Origin: Pseudonocardia petroleophila
Lineage (GTDB): Bacteria; Actinomycetota; Actinomycetes; Mycobacteriales; Pseudonocardiaceae
NCBI RefSeq assembly: GCF_014235185.1
Contig: NZ_CP060131.1
Span: 813,501-877,500 of the forward strand
Direction: 5' to 3'
DNA length: 64,000 nucleotides
Shown here: positions 1 to 8,420 of the stretch, piece after piece
Layout of the letters: every line of letters begins with the position of its first letter
How positions within the stretch are numbered: position 1 is the stretch's first letter
The notes under the pieces: generated by a model
The model's database searches: none
What the model saw: the letters and a program-made list of their open reading frames with translations, nothing else
What the model was told of the DNA's origin: nothing
Program-made: the position numbers and the translations under genes

Positions 1-470
1 GGCCGTGGTCCTTCCGGGATCAGGAGGCGTGCTGGGAACGATCGTGGCAGAGCCCCCCGACAGTCCGCCGGTGAGTCCGCTCCGACGGTGCAACGTGCCG
101 GGTCCGCATACCCTTCCCGAGACGTCACCGGGATGCTCGCTCACCGTGGTCCGAGCGGGCGTCGACGGGGGCCCGTTCGGCCCCCTCTAGATCGTCGGCG
201 ACCCCCGATCGGACGCGCTGACCTGGGACGATGGGGGTGCCGGGAACCTTTCCGGACAGTCGACCGTTCGACGAAAAGCTGCGACGAGCGGCTGACACCG
301 TGTTACCGTGAGCTGTACACGGCCCGCAGGCGGGTCGTGTTTTTCCTTACTCAGGGGCCACCCGGGCGCCACTCCGGGCAGCGCCGAGGACGGGAGCGCC
401 CGAGACGGGTGGGTCCCGGCCACGGACACAGGGTCCGTGGAGTGGTGACCTGTACAAGGCTGGAGGAGTG
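1..470. other. gene-free leader region upstream of greA
   Basis: I see no convincing protein gene in these 470 bases. Reading frames here are short, lack ribosome sites and show no recognisable motif. Two strong RNA hairpins stand out. One is at 167-185, with a 7-bp all-GC stem and a 5-nt loop. The second is at 317-340 and is followed by a run of T. The DUF4307 gene that often precedes greA in relatives is not present here. The stretch could be a long 5' leader, the tail of a transcript from outside the window, or an unannotated small RNA ending at about 345. Confidence 0.5.
317..345 (+). terminator. intrinsic-type terminator hairpin with U tract
   Basis: A 10-bp stem (ACACGGCCCG at 317-326 against CGGGTCGTGT at 331-340, one G-U pair) closes a 4-nt loop and is followed by five T. 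Intrinsic terminators with a U run are uncommon in such GC-rich genomes, so this one is notable. It lies about 125 nt upstream of greA, which suggests termination of an upstream RNA or attenuation of the greA leader. Confidence 0.6.
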
Positions 471-965
471 ATGACCGTGACGGACACCCAGGTGACCTGG
501 TTGACCCAGGAGGCCTACGACCGGCTCAAGAACGAGTTGGACCAGCTCATCGCCAACCGTCCCGTCATCGCTGCCGAGATCAACGCCCGCCGCGAGGAGG
601 GCGACCTCAAGGAGAACGGCGGCTACCACGCCGCGCGCGAGGAGCAGGGCCAGCAGGAGGGCCGCATCCGGCAGCTGCAGGAGCTGCTGCGCACCGCCCA
701 GGTCGGCACCGCCCCCACCAGCTCCGACACCGCCGCACCCGGCATGGTCCTCAAGCTCCGCTACGACGGCGACGACGACACCGAGACGGTGCTGCTCGGT
801 TCCCGCGAGGAGGGCAGCCGGGGCGACCTGGAGGTCATCTCGCCGAACTCCCCGCTCGGGGCGGCCCTGCTCGGCGCCCACGTCGGCGACACCCGCGAGT
901 ACCCGCTGCCCGACGGCGGCAGCATGAAGGTCTCGCTCGTCTCCGCGGAGCCGTTCCGCGCCTGA
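471..965 (+). CDS. greA: transcription elongation factor GreA
   Basis: This encodes a 164-residue GreA, which enters the secondary channel of RNA polymerase and stimulates cleavage of backtracked RNA. The N-terminal half is the antiparallel coiled coil (roughly residues 8-80), with the acidic tip visible as [17 protein letters not shown]. The C-terminal half is the FKBP-like globular domain containing SPNSPLG. The length matches actinobacterial GreA. A GTG lies directly before the ATG at 471. I chose the ATG because GGAGG at 462-466 is spaced properly for it and because family members begin [10 protein letters not shown]. The gene converges on ilvA, separated by a hairpin terminator. In mycobacteria greA likewise neighbours metB and cbs, which supports orthology. 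Confidence 0.97.
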   Translation: MTVTDTQVTWLTQEAYDRLKNELDQLIANRPVIAAEINARREEGDLKENGGYHAAREEQGQQEGRIRQLQELLRTAQVGTAPTSSDTAAPGMVLKLRYDGDDDTETVLLGSREEGSRGDLEVISPNSPLGAALLGAHVGDTREYPLPDGGSMKVSLVSAEPFRA

Positions 966-975
966 CGTCCCGCGT

Positions 976-1011
976 CCACCGCCGTGCCCGCTCGTCGGGG
1001 CGCGGCGGTGG
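976..1011. terminator. bidirectional hairpin between greA and ilvA
   Basis: CCACCGCCG at 976-984 pairs with CGGCGGTGG at 1003-1011 around an inner GC-rich stem. It lies between two convergent genes and can serve both. There is no U tract, as is usual for actinobacteria. Confidence 0.6.
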
Positions 1012-1012
1012 G

Positions 1013-2266
1013 TCAGACCCGGCGCCCCAGCTCGTCGACCGTCACGTGCCCGGCGGCGCGCAGCTGGTCGAGCAGCTCGGCGGAGTGCTCGGGGCCGCGC
1101 GTCTCCAGCGTGAGCGCCACCTCGACGTCGCCCAGCTCCAGCGCCCCGGTGATCCGGGTGTGCGCCACGTCCAGGACGTTCGCCCCGTGCGTGCCCATCA
1201 GCGTGAGCACACCCGCGAGCGCACCGGGCCGGTCGGCCATCCGCACCCGCAGCGACAGGTAGCGCTGCGCGGCCGCCATGCCGTGCTGGATCACGTGCAG
1301 CAGCACCAGCGGGTCGACGTTGCCGCCGGACAGCACCGCCACCACCGGCGTCGCGAACCGGTCCGGGTGCTCCATCAGGGCCGCCACCCCCGCGACCCCG
1401 GCGGGCTCCACGAGCATCTTCGCGCGCTCCAGGCACAGCAGCAGCGCGCGGGACAGCGCGTCCTCGTCGACGGTGAGGATCTCGTCGACCAGCGCCGTGA
1501 CCTGGGGGAAGGTCAGGTCGCCCGGCCGGCCGACCGCGATGCCGTCGGCGATCGTGCGCATCGAGGGCAGCGTGGTCGGGGCGCCGGCGGCCATCGAGCC
1601 CGGCCACGCCGCCGCCCCCTCGGCCTGCACGCCGACCACCCGCACGTCGGGCCGCCGGGCCTTCACCGCCGCGGCGACGCCGCCGAGCAGCCCGCCGCCG
1701 CCGGTGCAGACGAGCACCGTCGCGACGTCGGGCACCTGCTCCAGGATCTCCAGCCCGACGGTGCCCTGGCCGGAGATGATGTCCGGGTGGTCGAAGGGGT
1801 GCACGAACACCGCACCGGTGCGCTCGGCGAACTCGACGGCGGCCGCGATGGAGCCCTCGATCGTCTCGCCGACGAGGTGCACCCGCGCCCCGTAGCCGCG
1901 GGTGGCCCCGACCTTCGGGATCGCCGCGCCGACCGGCATGAACACGGTGGCCTCGATGCCCAGCAGCTGCGCGGCCAGCGCCACGCCCTGGGCGTGGTTG
2001 CCCGCGCTCGCCGCCACGACCCCGGCCGCGCGCTCCCGCGCGTCGAGCCGGTGCAGCCGGGTGTACGCGCCGCGGATCTTGAACGACCCGGTGCGCTGCA
2101 GGTTCTCGCACTTGAGCCACACCGGGCCGCCGCAGCGCTCGGCGAGCGCCCGCGAACGGGCGACGGGGGTGGTGGTGACGACGCCGGCCAGCAGCTCCCG
2201 GGCGGCGCGGATGTCGTCCGCGCTCACCGGGGGCACCGGCCGGTCGTGGGGGTCTGCGACGGCCAT
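1013..2266 (-). CDS. ilvA: threonine ammonia-lyase with C-terminal ACT domain
   Basis: This 417-residue fold-type II PLP enzyme deaminates threonine (and serine) to the 2-oxoacid and ammonia, in the cytosol. The PLP lysine is in SFKIRGAY (Lys63), the substrate loop is SAGNHAQG (87-94), and the phosphate-binding glycine loop is TGGGG (188-192). The last 80 or so residues form an ACT-like domain beginning near YLSLRVRMADRPGAL. That single-ACT layout (about 400 residues) fits the shorter actinobacterial form rather than the 500-residue two-ACT biosynthetic IlvA. Whether it serves isoleucine synthesis or catabolism cannot be told from sequence. The ATG at 2266 was preferred over an upstream GTG that would add 18 low-complexity residues. 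The gene is divergent from the sigG-like gene, with a 71-bp gap. Confidence 0.9.
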   Translation of the reverse strand: MAVADPHDRPVPPVSADDIRAARELLAGVVTTTPVARSRALAERCGGPVWLKCENLQRTGSFKIRGAYTRLHRLDARERAAGVVAASAGNHAQGVALAAQLLGIEATVFMPVGAAIPKVGATRGYGARVHLVGETIEGSIAAAVEFAERTGAVFVHPFDHPDIISGQGTVGLEILEQVPDVATVLVCTGGGGLLGGVAAAVKARRPDVRVVGVQAEGAAAWPGSMAAGAPTTLPSMRTIADGIAVGRPGDLTFPQVTALVDEILTVDEDALSRALLLCLERAKMLVEPAGVAGVAALMEHPDRFATPVVAVLSGGNVDPLVLLHVIQHGMAAAQRYLSLRVRMADRPGALAGVLTLMGTHGANVLDVAHTRITGALELGDVEVALTLETRGPEHSAELLDQLRAAGHVTVDELGRRV

Positions 2267-2283
2267 GGCGGCATCCTCGCACC

Positions 2284-2311
2284 CGGAACCGTCAGACCCC
2301 GGCCCTAGTCT
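2284..2311 (+). promoter_or_regulatory. candidate promoter of the sigG-like gene
   Basis: GGAACC at 2284-2289 resembles the -35 element recognised by ECF sigma factors. TAGTCT at 2306-2311 could be either the ECF -10 region (GTC core) or a housekeeping TANNNT. The arrangement would suit autoregulation of the sigma gene that follows, but this is inference from a short match. Confidence 0.3.
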
Positions 2312-2337
2312 GGGCCCCACGTGGAGGGGAGAACGCC

Positions 2338-3348
2338 GTGACCACGATCGAACGGCCCGCCCAGGACGACTTCCTGGAGCTGGCCGCGCCCTACCGGCGC
2401 GAGCTGCTGGCGCACTGCTACCGGATGCTCGGGTCGGTGCACGACGCGGAGGACGTGCTGCAGGAGACGCTGGTGCGGGCCTGGCGGGCCTACGACCGGT
2501 TCGAGGGCCGCTCGTCGCTGCGCACGTGGCTGCACCGGATCGCCACCACCACCTGCCTCACCGCGCTGGAGGTCCGCGGCCGGCGCCCGATGCCCGCGGG
2601 GCTGCACGGCACGGGCTCCCACCCGGACGACCCCCTGCGCGACAACCCCGAGATCGCCTGGCTGGAACCCGCCCCCGACGACGCGGTGTGCCCCGACGCC
2701 GGGGCCGACCCCGCGGCCGTCGTCGCCGCACGGGCGGGGGTGCGGCTCGCGTTCGTCGCCGCGCTGCAGCACCTCCCGGCCCGGCAGCGGGCCGTGCTGC
2801 TGCTGCGCGAGGTCCTGCAGTGGCGGGCCGCGGAGGTCGCGGAGCTGCTCGACACCTCGGTCGCGGCGGTCAACAGCGCGCTGCAGCGGGCGCGGGCGCA
2901 GCTCCAGGAGGTCGCTCCCACGCAGGACGACGCCCCCGCGCCGCTCACCGCCGCCCAGCGCGACCTGCTCGACCGCTACGTCGCCGCGTTCGAGGTGAAG
3001 GACGTCCACGCGATCGTCTCCCTGCTCGCCGCCGACGTCGCCTGGGAGATGCCGCCCTTCGAGTCCTGGTACCGCGGCCGCGCGCACGTGGCGCAGCACC
3101 TGGAGCTGCGCTGCCCCGGCGGCCCCGACGACTTCCGCCTGCTGCCGATCGCGGCCAACGCCCAGCCCGGCTTCGCGCTGTACCTGCGCGGCGACGATCG
3201 CGCGTTCCACCCGTTCGCGCTGCAGGTGCTCACGTTCGCGGGCCGGACCGTCACCGACGTCGCCACGTTCCTCGACCTCACCCTGTTCGGGGTGTTCGGG
3301 CTGCCGGAGAGCCTGCCGGCCGATCACCCGGTAGCCTCGCAGGTGTAG
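2338..3348 (+). CDS. ECF-family RNA polymerase sigma factor with SnoaL-like tail (SigG type)
   Basis: This 336-residue alternative sigma factor has region 2 at residues 10-75 (YRRELLAHCYRMLGSVHDAEDVLQET then YDRFEGRSSLRTWLHRIATTTCL) and region 4 at about 140-190 (LQHLPARQRAVLLLREVLQW, then the helix-turn-helix AEVAELLDTSVAAVNSALQRAR). The remaining 130 residues look like a SnoaL/NTF2-like domain, as in mycobacterial SigG/SigJ-type factors, where the extra domain takes part in control of activity. The RPMPAGLHG and NPEIAWLEP linker segments are typical of the SigG group. The GTG start at 2338 follows GGAGGGGA. No anti-sigma gene is adjacent. The signal it responds to is not evident. Confidence 0.88.
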   Translation: MTTIERPAQDDFLELAAPYRRELLAHCYRMLGSVHDAEDVLQETLVRAWRAYDRFEGRSSLRTWLHRIATTTCLTALEVRGRRPMPAGLHGTGSHPDDPLRDNPEIAWLEPAPDDAVCPDAGADPAAVVAARAGVRLAFVAALQHLPARQRAVLLLREVLQWRAAEVAELLDTSVAAVNSALQRARAQLQEVAPTQDDAPAPLTAAQRDLLDRYVAAFEVKDVHAIVSLLAADVAWEMPPFESWYRGRAHVAQHLELRCPGGPDDFRLLPIAANAQPGFALYLRGDDRAFHPFALQVLTFAGRTVTDVATFLDLTLFGVFGLPESLPADHPVASQV

Positions 3349-3383
3349 GGCTGCCGTGAAGGCGCTCCAGGGGAGGACGACGG

Positions 3384-3605
3384 ATGACGCGGCTGCGGGT
3401 GCTCGCTCCGCTGCTGGCCGCGGCCGCCCTCGCCGCCGTGGCGGTGGCCACGGTGCACGACGCGGGATGCGACGAGCCGGGCTACCTCGAGATGGTCGAC
3501 GGCGGCTACGAGCTGGTCGGCGGCTGCATCGCCGCGGGCGACCTGCTGGTGGCCGACCCGCCCGCCCCCGCCCCGCTCGACGGCGAGGCCGCCGACAAGG
3601 GCTGA
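3384..3605 (+). CDS. small secreted or membrane-anchored protein of unknown function
   Basis: This 73-residue protein is not recognised. Residues 3-23 (LRVLAPLLAAAALAAVAVATV) form one hydrophobic segment preceded by Arg, so it is a signal peptide or membrane anchor. The mature part is acidic, has two cysteines (CDEPGY and GGCIAAG) that could form a disulfide, and ends in a Pro/Ala-rich tail. The start ATG at 3384 has GGGGAGG eight bases upstream, and TAGCCT at 3332 is a possible -10. The gene follows the sigma gene by 35 bp on the same strand, so it may be co-transcribed or a target of that factor. Confidence 0.6.
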   Translation: MTRLRVLAPLLAAAALAAVAVATVHDAGCDEPGYLEMVDGGYELVGGCIAAGDLLVADPPAPAPLDGEAADKG

Positions 3606-3681
3606 CCGCCCCGGCTCGGACGGCCCACCCCGGATCGCGGTGAACGGCCCGGCCGGTGTCCGGAGCCCGAGGTGAGCCGGC

Positions 3682-4830
3682 CTACCGCGCGGCGTCGAGG
3701 GCGGTGCGCAGGTCCTCGAGCAGGTCCTCGACGTCCTCGATGCCGACCGAGAGCCTGATCAGGTCGTCCGGGACCTCCAGCGCCGACCCCGCCACCGACG
3801 CGTGGGTCATCGCCCCGGGGTGCTCGATCAGCGACTCGACGCCGCCGAGCGACTCGGCCAGGGTGAACAGCCGCGTCGCCGCGCAGACCGCCAGCGCCGC
3901 CTCCCGCCCGCCCGCGACGGTGAACGACACCATCCCGCCGAAGCGGCGCATCTGCTTCGCCGCGGCCTCGTGACCGGGGTGCTCGGGCAGGCCGGGGTAG
4001 AGCACGCCCGACACCGCCGGGTGCCCGGCGAGCAGCTCGACGACCCGCTCGGCGTTGTCGCAGTGGCGCTCCATCCGCACGGCGAGGGTCTTGACCCCGC
4101 GCAGCGTGAGCCAGGCGTCGAACGGGCCGGGCACCGAGCCGACCGAGTTCTGCGTGAACCGGATCCGCTCGGCCAGCTCGTCGTCGCTGGTGACCAGCGC
4201 GCCGCCGACGACGTCGGAGTGCCCGCCGACGTACTTGGTGGTGGAGTGCAGCACCACGTCGGCCCCGAGGGCGAGCGGGTTCTGCAGGTAGGGCGAGGCG
4301 AAGGTGTTGTCGACGACGAGCCGCGCGCCCGCCTCGTGGGCCACCGACGCGAGCGCCGCGATGTCGGCGATGCCGAGCAGCGGGTTGGTCGGGGTCTCGC
4401 ACCAGATCACCCGGGTGGTGGGCCGGACCGCGGCCCGCAGCGCGTCGACGTCGCCCAGGTCGACCGGGGTGTACTCGACGCCCCAGCCCGTGAGGATCTT
4501 GTCGACGAGCCGGAACGTGCCTCCGTAGGCGTCGTGCGGGATCACGAGGTGGTCGCCGGGCGCGAGCAGCACGCGCATGAGCACGTCGGAGGCGCCCATG
4601 CCGGAGCCGAACGCGATGCCGTGCCGGCCGCCCTCCAGCGCCGCGAGGCACTCCTGGAGCGCGGTGCGGGTGGGGTTGGCCGAGCGCGAGTACTCGTAGC
4701 CGCCCGCCCGCAGCCCGCCGACCCCGTCCTGCGCGAACGTCGACGACGGGTGGATCGGCGTGATCACCGCTCCGGTCGTGGGGTCGGGCTCCTGGCCCGC
4801 GTGGATGGCGTTGGTCGAGAAGCCCGGCAT
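3682..4830 (-). CDS. metB: cystathionine gamma-synthase / gamma-lyase
   Basis: This 382-residue Cys/Met-metabolism PLP enzyme (fold type I) starts MPGFSTNAIHAGQEPDP. The PLP lysine lies in HSTTKYVGGHSDVVGG. Upstream YEYSRSANPTR and SGMGASDVLM are the cofactor phosphate and ring-stacking regions, and SLGGVESLIEHPGAMTHASV is the C-terminal signature. Family members make cystathionine from O-succinylhomoserine or cleave it to cysteine, and sequence alone does not settle which. With cbs only 3.7 kb away, a role in reverse transsulfuration (cystathionine cleavage to cysteine) is plausible, as proposed for the mycobacterial cbs-metB pair. It follows ephD by 23 bp but has its own near-leaderless promoter. 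The reading frame continues far upstream, but without coding character. Confidence 0.9.
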   Translation of the reverse strand: MPGFSTNAIHAGQEPDPTTGAVITPIHPSSTFAQDGVGGLRAGGYEYSRSANPTRTALQECLAALEGGRHGIAFGSGMGASDVLMRVLLAPGDHLVIPHDAYGGTFRLVDKILTGWGVEYTPVDLGDVDALRAAVRPTTRVIWCETPTNPLLGIADIAALASVAHEAGARLVVDNTFASPYLQNPLALGADVVLHSTTKYVGGHSDVVGGALVTSDDELAERIRFTQNSVGSVPGPFDAWLTLRGVKTLAVRMERHCDNAERVVELLAGHPAVSGVLYPGLPEHPGHEAAAKQMRRFGGMVSFTVAGGREAALAVCAATRLFTLAESLGGVESLIEHPGAMTHASVAGSALEVPDDLIRLSVGIEDVEDLLEDLRTALDAAR

Positions 4831-4837
4831 GTCCGCC

Positions 4838-4843
4838 ACGCTA
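4838..4843 (-). promoter_or_regulatory. -10 element for metB
   Basis: TAGCGT on the minus strand is seven bases before the metB ATG. This is the same hexamer and spacing found before the P450 and udg genes in this window, implying a leaderless or near-leaderless mRNA. metB therefore need not depend on the operon in front of it. Confidence 0.5.
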
Positions 4844-4853
4844 CGCGCCGTCC

Positions 4854-6557
4854 TCAGTGGCCCCGGTCGAGCCCTCCGGCGGCGAGCGTGCGCAGCAGCG
4901 CGGGTGACAGGCGCGCCAGCAGCCGCACGACCTTCGCCTCCGGCGTCACCGGCACGACGGCCCGGTCGCGGCGCACGGCGTCGACGATCTCGGCCGCGAC
5001 GCCCTCCGGCCGGAAGTTCCGCTTCCCGTAGACCGACGCGGCGTGGGCGCGGCGGGCCTCCTGCGCGGAGTCGTCGAGACCGGAGAAGGTGCTGGTCCGG
5101 GTGATGTTCGTGTCGACGATGCCGGGGCAGATCGTGGAGACGCCGACGCCGTGGCCGGCGAGCTCCCCGCGCAGGCAGTCCGAGAGCATCGCCACCGCCG
5201 CCTTGCTGGTCGCGTACGCGGCGAGGTCCGTCGCGGGCAGCCACGCCGCGGCCGAGGCGACGTTGACGACGTGCCCGCCCTCGCCGCGCTGCACCAGCCG
5301 GGCCCCGAACTCGCGGCAGCCGTGCACCACGCCCCAGAGGTTGACGTCGAGCACGCGGCGCCACTCGTCGACGGTGGTGTCGAGGAACGTGCCGGAGTGC
5401 CCGATCCCCGCGTTGTTGACGACGACGTCCGGCACGCCGTGCGCGGCCACGACGTCGTCGGCGAGCTTGCGCATCCCGGCCTCGTCGGAGACGTCGACGG
5501 CGTGGGCGTGCCCACCGACCTCGTCCGCCGTGCGGGTCGCGGCGGCGGCGTCGACGTCGACCGCCACGACCTCGGCCCCCAGCGCCGCGAACGCCCGCGC
5601 GGTGGCCGCCCCGATGCCGCTGCCCGCGCCGGTGACGAGCACGAGCTTCCCCCCGAACTCCCCGCCGCCGCGGACGCGGGTCAGCGCCGGGGCGGCGTGC
5701 GTCCCGCGCACCAGGTCGACCAGCTCGGTGATCATCCGGGCGAGCACGGGGCCGTGCGTCAGCGGCGCCCAGTGCCCGGCCGCGATCCGGCGCCGCCACA
5801 GCTGCGGCACCCAGCGGTCGAGGTCGGCGGCCATGCCGGGCCGCACGTAGTGGTCGTCGTCGGCGTGCACGACCTGCACCGGCACCGTCGTGCGCCGCTC
5901 CCCCGGGTCCGTCAGCCGGCGCAGCACGTTGGCGCGGTAGAGCCGCACCCCGATCTCGCCGTCGGCCCCGCGGGTGCGCACCCGCTCCCGCGGCGCGACG
6001 CCCTCCAGCCGCGCGAGCAGCGCGTCCCACTGCGACCCCAGGCCCAGCCGCCACGGCAGCGCACCCAGGCCCGGCACCTGGAACGCCGCGACGTACCAGG
6101 AGTGCAGCAGCTGCACCGCCGACGCCCGCGGGTGCGACGCCCAGCCGCGCATCCAGTGCCCGATGTGGTCCAGGCAGCCGCCCGCGACCGAGGTGAACGA
6201 GGCGATCCGGCCGGCCGCCGACGGGTCGGCCACCAGCTCCCAGGCCAGGATCGCGCCCCAGTCGTGCCCGGCGAGGTGCACCGGCTCGTCCGGCGACACC
6301 GCGTCGAGGACGGCGCGCAGGTCGGCCGCGAGGTTCTCGATGCGGTAGGGGTCGATGCCGGGCGGGCAGTCCGACGCCCCGGCGCCGCGGTTGTCGAACG
6401 TCACGACGTGGAACCGGTCCACCAGCTCCTCGACGACGTCGGCCCACACCACGTGGGTGTCGGGGTAGCCGTGCACGAGCACGACTGTGGGGTTCGCCGG
6501 GTCGCCGTGCGTCCAGACGGCGAGCCGCACGTCACCGGAGCGGACGAGCTGCTTCAT
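4854..6557 (-). CDS. ephD: EphD-type fusion: alpha/beta hydrolase plus short-chain dehydrogenase
   Basis: This 567-residue protein has two domains. Residues 1-290 are an alpha/beta hydrolase of epoxide-hydrolase type: oxyanion motif HGYPDT (29-34), nucleophile elbow GHDWG with Asp99, and a late His in GHW (261-263). Residues 300-567 are a classical short-chain dehydrogenase: TGAGSGIG (309-316), NNAG, catalytic Tyr448 and Lys452 in YATSK. This architecture matches mycobacterial EphD, which has been linked to mycolate or lipid epoxide metabolism. Aspartate as nucleophile supports epoxide hydrolase rather than esterase chemistry. The ATG at 6557 follows GGGAGC. The oxidoreductase gene ends 8 bp upstream, so the two are almost certainly one operon with the metal-dependent hydrolase gene. 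Confidence 0.88.
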   Translation of the reverse strand: MKQLVRSGDVRLAVWTHGDPANPTVVLVHGYPDTHVVWADVVEELVDRFHVVTFDNRGAGASDCPPGIDPYRIENLAADLRAVLDAVSPDEPVHLAGHDWGAILAWELVADPSAAGRIASFTSVAGGCLDHIGHWMRGWASHPRASAVQLLHSWYVAAFQVPGLGALPWRLGLGSQWDALLARLEGVAPRERVRTRGADGEIGVRLYRANVLRRLTDPGERRTTVPVQVVHADDDHYVRPGMAADLDRWVPQLWRRRIAAGHWAPLTHGPVLARMITELVDLVRGTHAAPALTRVRGGGEFGGKLVLVTGAGSGIGAATARAFAALGAEVVAVDVDAAAATRTADEVGGHAHAVDVSDEAGMRKLADDVVAAHGVPDVVVNNAGIGHSGTFLDTTVDEWRRVLDVNLWGVVHGCREFGARLVQRGEGGHVVNVASAAAWLPATDLAAYATSKAAVAMLSDCLRGELAGHGVGVSTICPGIVDTNITRTSTFSGLDDSAQEARRAHAASVYGKRNFRPEGVAAEIVDAVRRDRAVVPVTPEAKVVRLLARLSPALLRTLAAGGLDRGH

Positions 6558-6565
6558 GGGGCTCC

Positions 6566-7561
6566 CTACAGGTCGAGGACGAGGCGGTCGCCCGCCGGGC
6601 GGTCGGTGCACAGGAGGTGCTCGCCGACGCGGCAGGTCCCGCAGAACCCCTGCCGGCAGGAGTAGGCGACGTCGGGCCGGACCTCGCGGACGACGTCGAG
6701 CGCGGTGCGGTCGGCCGGGACGTCGAGCACGGCGCCGCTGCGCGCGAGCACGAGCCGGAACGCGCGCCCGCCGACGACGGGCGGGGGCGAGAACCGCTCG
6801 ACGTGCAGGGCGGTGGCGGGGCTCGCCGGGAAGGCGGCGCGGACCGCGTCGAGCATCGGGGGCGGGCCGCAGGCGTACACCGCGCCGCCGGGCGCCGCGC
6901 GGGCGAGCAGGTCGGTGGGCACGCCGTGCTCGTCGTCGGCGTGCAGGGTGGTCCGGGACGGCGACCCGAGCGAGTCGCGGAACGGCATGCTCGCGCGCGT
7001 CCGGCCGGTGTAGAGCAGGTGCCAGTCGACGCCGGACCGGGCCGCGGCCCGCACCATCGGCGCGATCGGGGTGATCCCGATGCCGCCTGCGACGAACAGC
7101 ATGCGCGGGCGCGGCACGTAGGGGAACGCGTTGCGCGGGCCCCGGACGGCGACCCGGGCGCCCGGGCGCAGCCCGTGCACCTCGGCCGACCCCGGCCCGA
7201 CGAGCCGCACCGCGATCCGGTAGCAGTGCCGGTCGGCGGGGTCGCCGGTCAGCGAGTACTGCCGACGGCGCCCCGACGGCAGCTCGACGTCGAGGTGGCA
7301 GCCGGGCTGCCAGACCGGGAGCGGGCCGAGCCCGGCGAGGCGCAGCGCGACCACCCCGTCGGCGACGACCGCCCGGTCCGCGACGACCATCCGCAGCGTC
7401 CGGTCCACCCGGGCCGGGTCGCGCCCGTCGCCGCGGGCGAGTGCGCGGTACCCGCCGGCGAGGGCGGCGAGCAGGCGCATGGCGCGGTCGGGCCGGTCGC
7501 GCCCGCGCAGGTCGCGCGGCACCGCCGGGTCCCGGGTCCCGGACGGGACGAGCGCCGTCAC
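6566..7561 (-). CDS. PDR/VanB-family ferredoxin oxidoreductase (FMN/NAD plus 2Fe-2S)
   Basis: This is a 331-residue single-chain reductase that passes electrons from NAD(P)H through flavin to an iron-sulfur centre. A flavin-binding barrel comes first (RQYSLTGDP in the middle), then an NAD domain (AGGIGITPIAPMVRAA and YACGPPPML). The C-terminal plant-type ferredoxin domain has ligands in CRQGFCGTC and a fourth Cys in HLLC. The order flavin-NAD-ferredoxin is that of the phthalate dioxygenase reductase and VanB class. The GTG start overlaps the TGA of the preceding hydrolase gene by four bases (GTGA), showing translational coupling. It probably supplies electrons to an oxygenase or desaturase, possibly the upstream gene product. 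The partner is inferred. Confidence 0.88.
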   Translation of the reverse strand: MTALVPSGTRDPAVPRDLRGRDRPDRAMRLLAALAGGYRALARGDGRDPARVDRTLRMVVADRAVVADGVVALRLAGLGPLPVWQPGCHLDVELPSGRRRQYSLTGDPADRHCYRIAVRLVGPGSAEVHGLRPGARVAVRGPRNAFPYVPRPRMLFVAGGIGITPIAPMVRAAARSGVDWHLLYTGRTRASMPFRDSLGSPSRTTLHADDEHGVPTDLLARAAPGGAVYACGPPPMLDAVRAAFPASPATALHVERFSPPPVVGGRAFRLVLARSGAVLDVPADRTALDVVREVRPDVAYSCRQGFCGTCRVGEHLLCTDRPAGDRLVLDL

Positions 7562-8397
7562 CGGTTCGCCGCGGGCGAGGTGCCGAGGTAGGCCACCGCG
7601 CGCGCCGTCGACCCGTCCTGGCTGGGGTGGTAGCCCGGCCGGAACCAGCGGGCCACCTGCCACGCCATCGCGAACGGGTCCGGCACGAGGCCGCGCCCGC
7701 CGAGCCGGAGCCAGTCGCTCCAGCGGGCGCGCCGCGGGCAGGTCGGGTCGGCGGCGGTGAGGAACAGCGCCCCGCGCGCCCACAGCCAGGTGAGCACCGG
7801 CGCGACGAGCAGCCTCGCGCGGGCGCGGCACAGGTAGGAGTCGTCGAGGTGGGCGAGGGTGTCGAAGGCGACGCAGCGGTGCTCGACCTCCTCGGCCCCG
7901 TGCCAGCGCAGCAGGTCGAGCATCACCGGGTCGGCGTCGTCGAGGGCGGACGCGCCGAGCACCCAGTCGCCCAGCACCGACGTCAGGTGCTCGATCGCGG
8001 CGACGACGGCGAGCCGCTCGACCAGGCCCTGTCCTTCCCACCCGCCCCCGAGCAGCCACCCGAAGATCCACTCGACCTGGTCGGTGTAGGGCCGCGTGTC
8101 GATCCCGGCGGCGCGCAGCACGTCGAGCACCTCGTCGTGGGCCCGCGCGTGCATCGCCTCCTGGCCGATGAACCCGCGCACCTGGTCGGCCAGGTCGTCG
8201 TCGGCGATGCGGGGCAGGGCCTGGGTGAACAGGTCGACGAAGAACCGCTCGCCCGCGGGCAGCAGCAGGTGCAGCACGTTGAGCACGTGGGTGCCGACCG
8301 GCTCGCCCGGGACCCAGTGCAGCGGCAGGCCGGCCCAGTCGAAGTGCACGTCGCGGGCGACGAGCACCAGGTCCGCGGGATCGTCGACCCGGGTCAT
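7558..8397 (-). CDS. metal-dependent hydrolase family protein (PF10118 type)
   Basis: This 279-residue protein resembles the bacterial predicted metal-dependent hydrolase family. It is rich in His and Glu: FIGQEAMHARAHDEVL, IAAIEHLTSVLG-like VAAIEHLTSVLGDW, and RWHGAEEVEHRCVAFD. These E..H and EExxH patterns look more like a ferritin-like di-iron four-helix protein than a hydrolase, so an oxygen-activating role with the following reductase is an attractive inference. ATG at 8397 with GGGAGG just upstream fixes the start. It is the first gene of a run with the VanB-type reductase and ephD, and a perfect palindrome lies 24-49 bp before it. The family has no well-established reaction that I can name. 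Confidence 0.75.
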   Translation of the reverse strand: MTRVDDPADLVLVARDVHFDWAGLPLHWVPGEPVGTHVLNVLHLLLPAGERFFVDLFTQALPRIADDDLADQVRGFIGQEAMHARAHDEVLDVLRAAGIDTRPYTDQVEWIFGWLLGGGWEGQGLVERLAVVAAIEHLTSVLGDWVLGASALDDADPVMLDLLRWHGAEEVEHRCVAFDTLAHLDDSYLCRARARLLVAPVLTWLWARGALFLTAADPTCPRRARWSDWLRLGGRGLVPDPFAMAWQVARWFRPGYHPSQDGSTARAVAYLGTSPAANR

Positions 8398-8420
8398 GCG
8401 GCCTCCCTGCCGTAGCTGTA

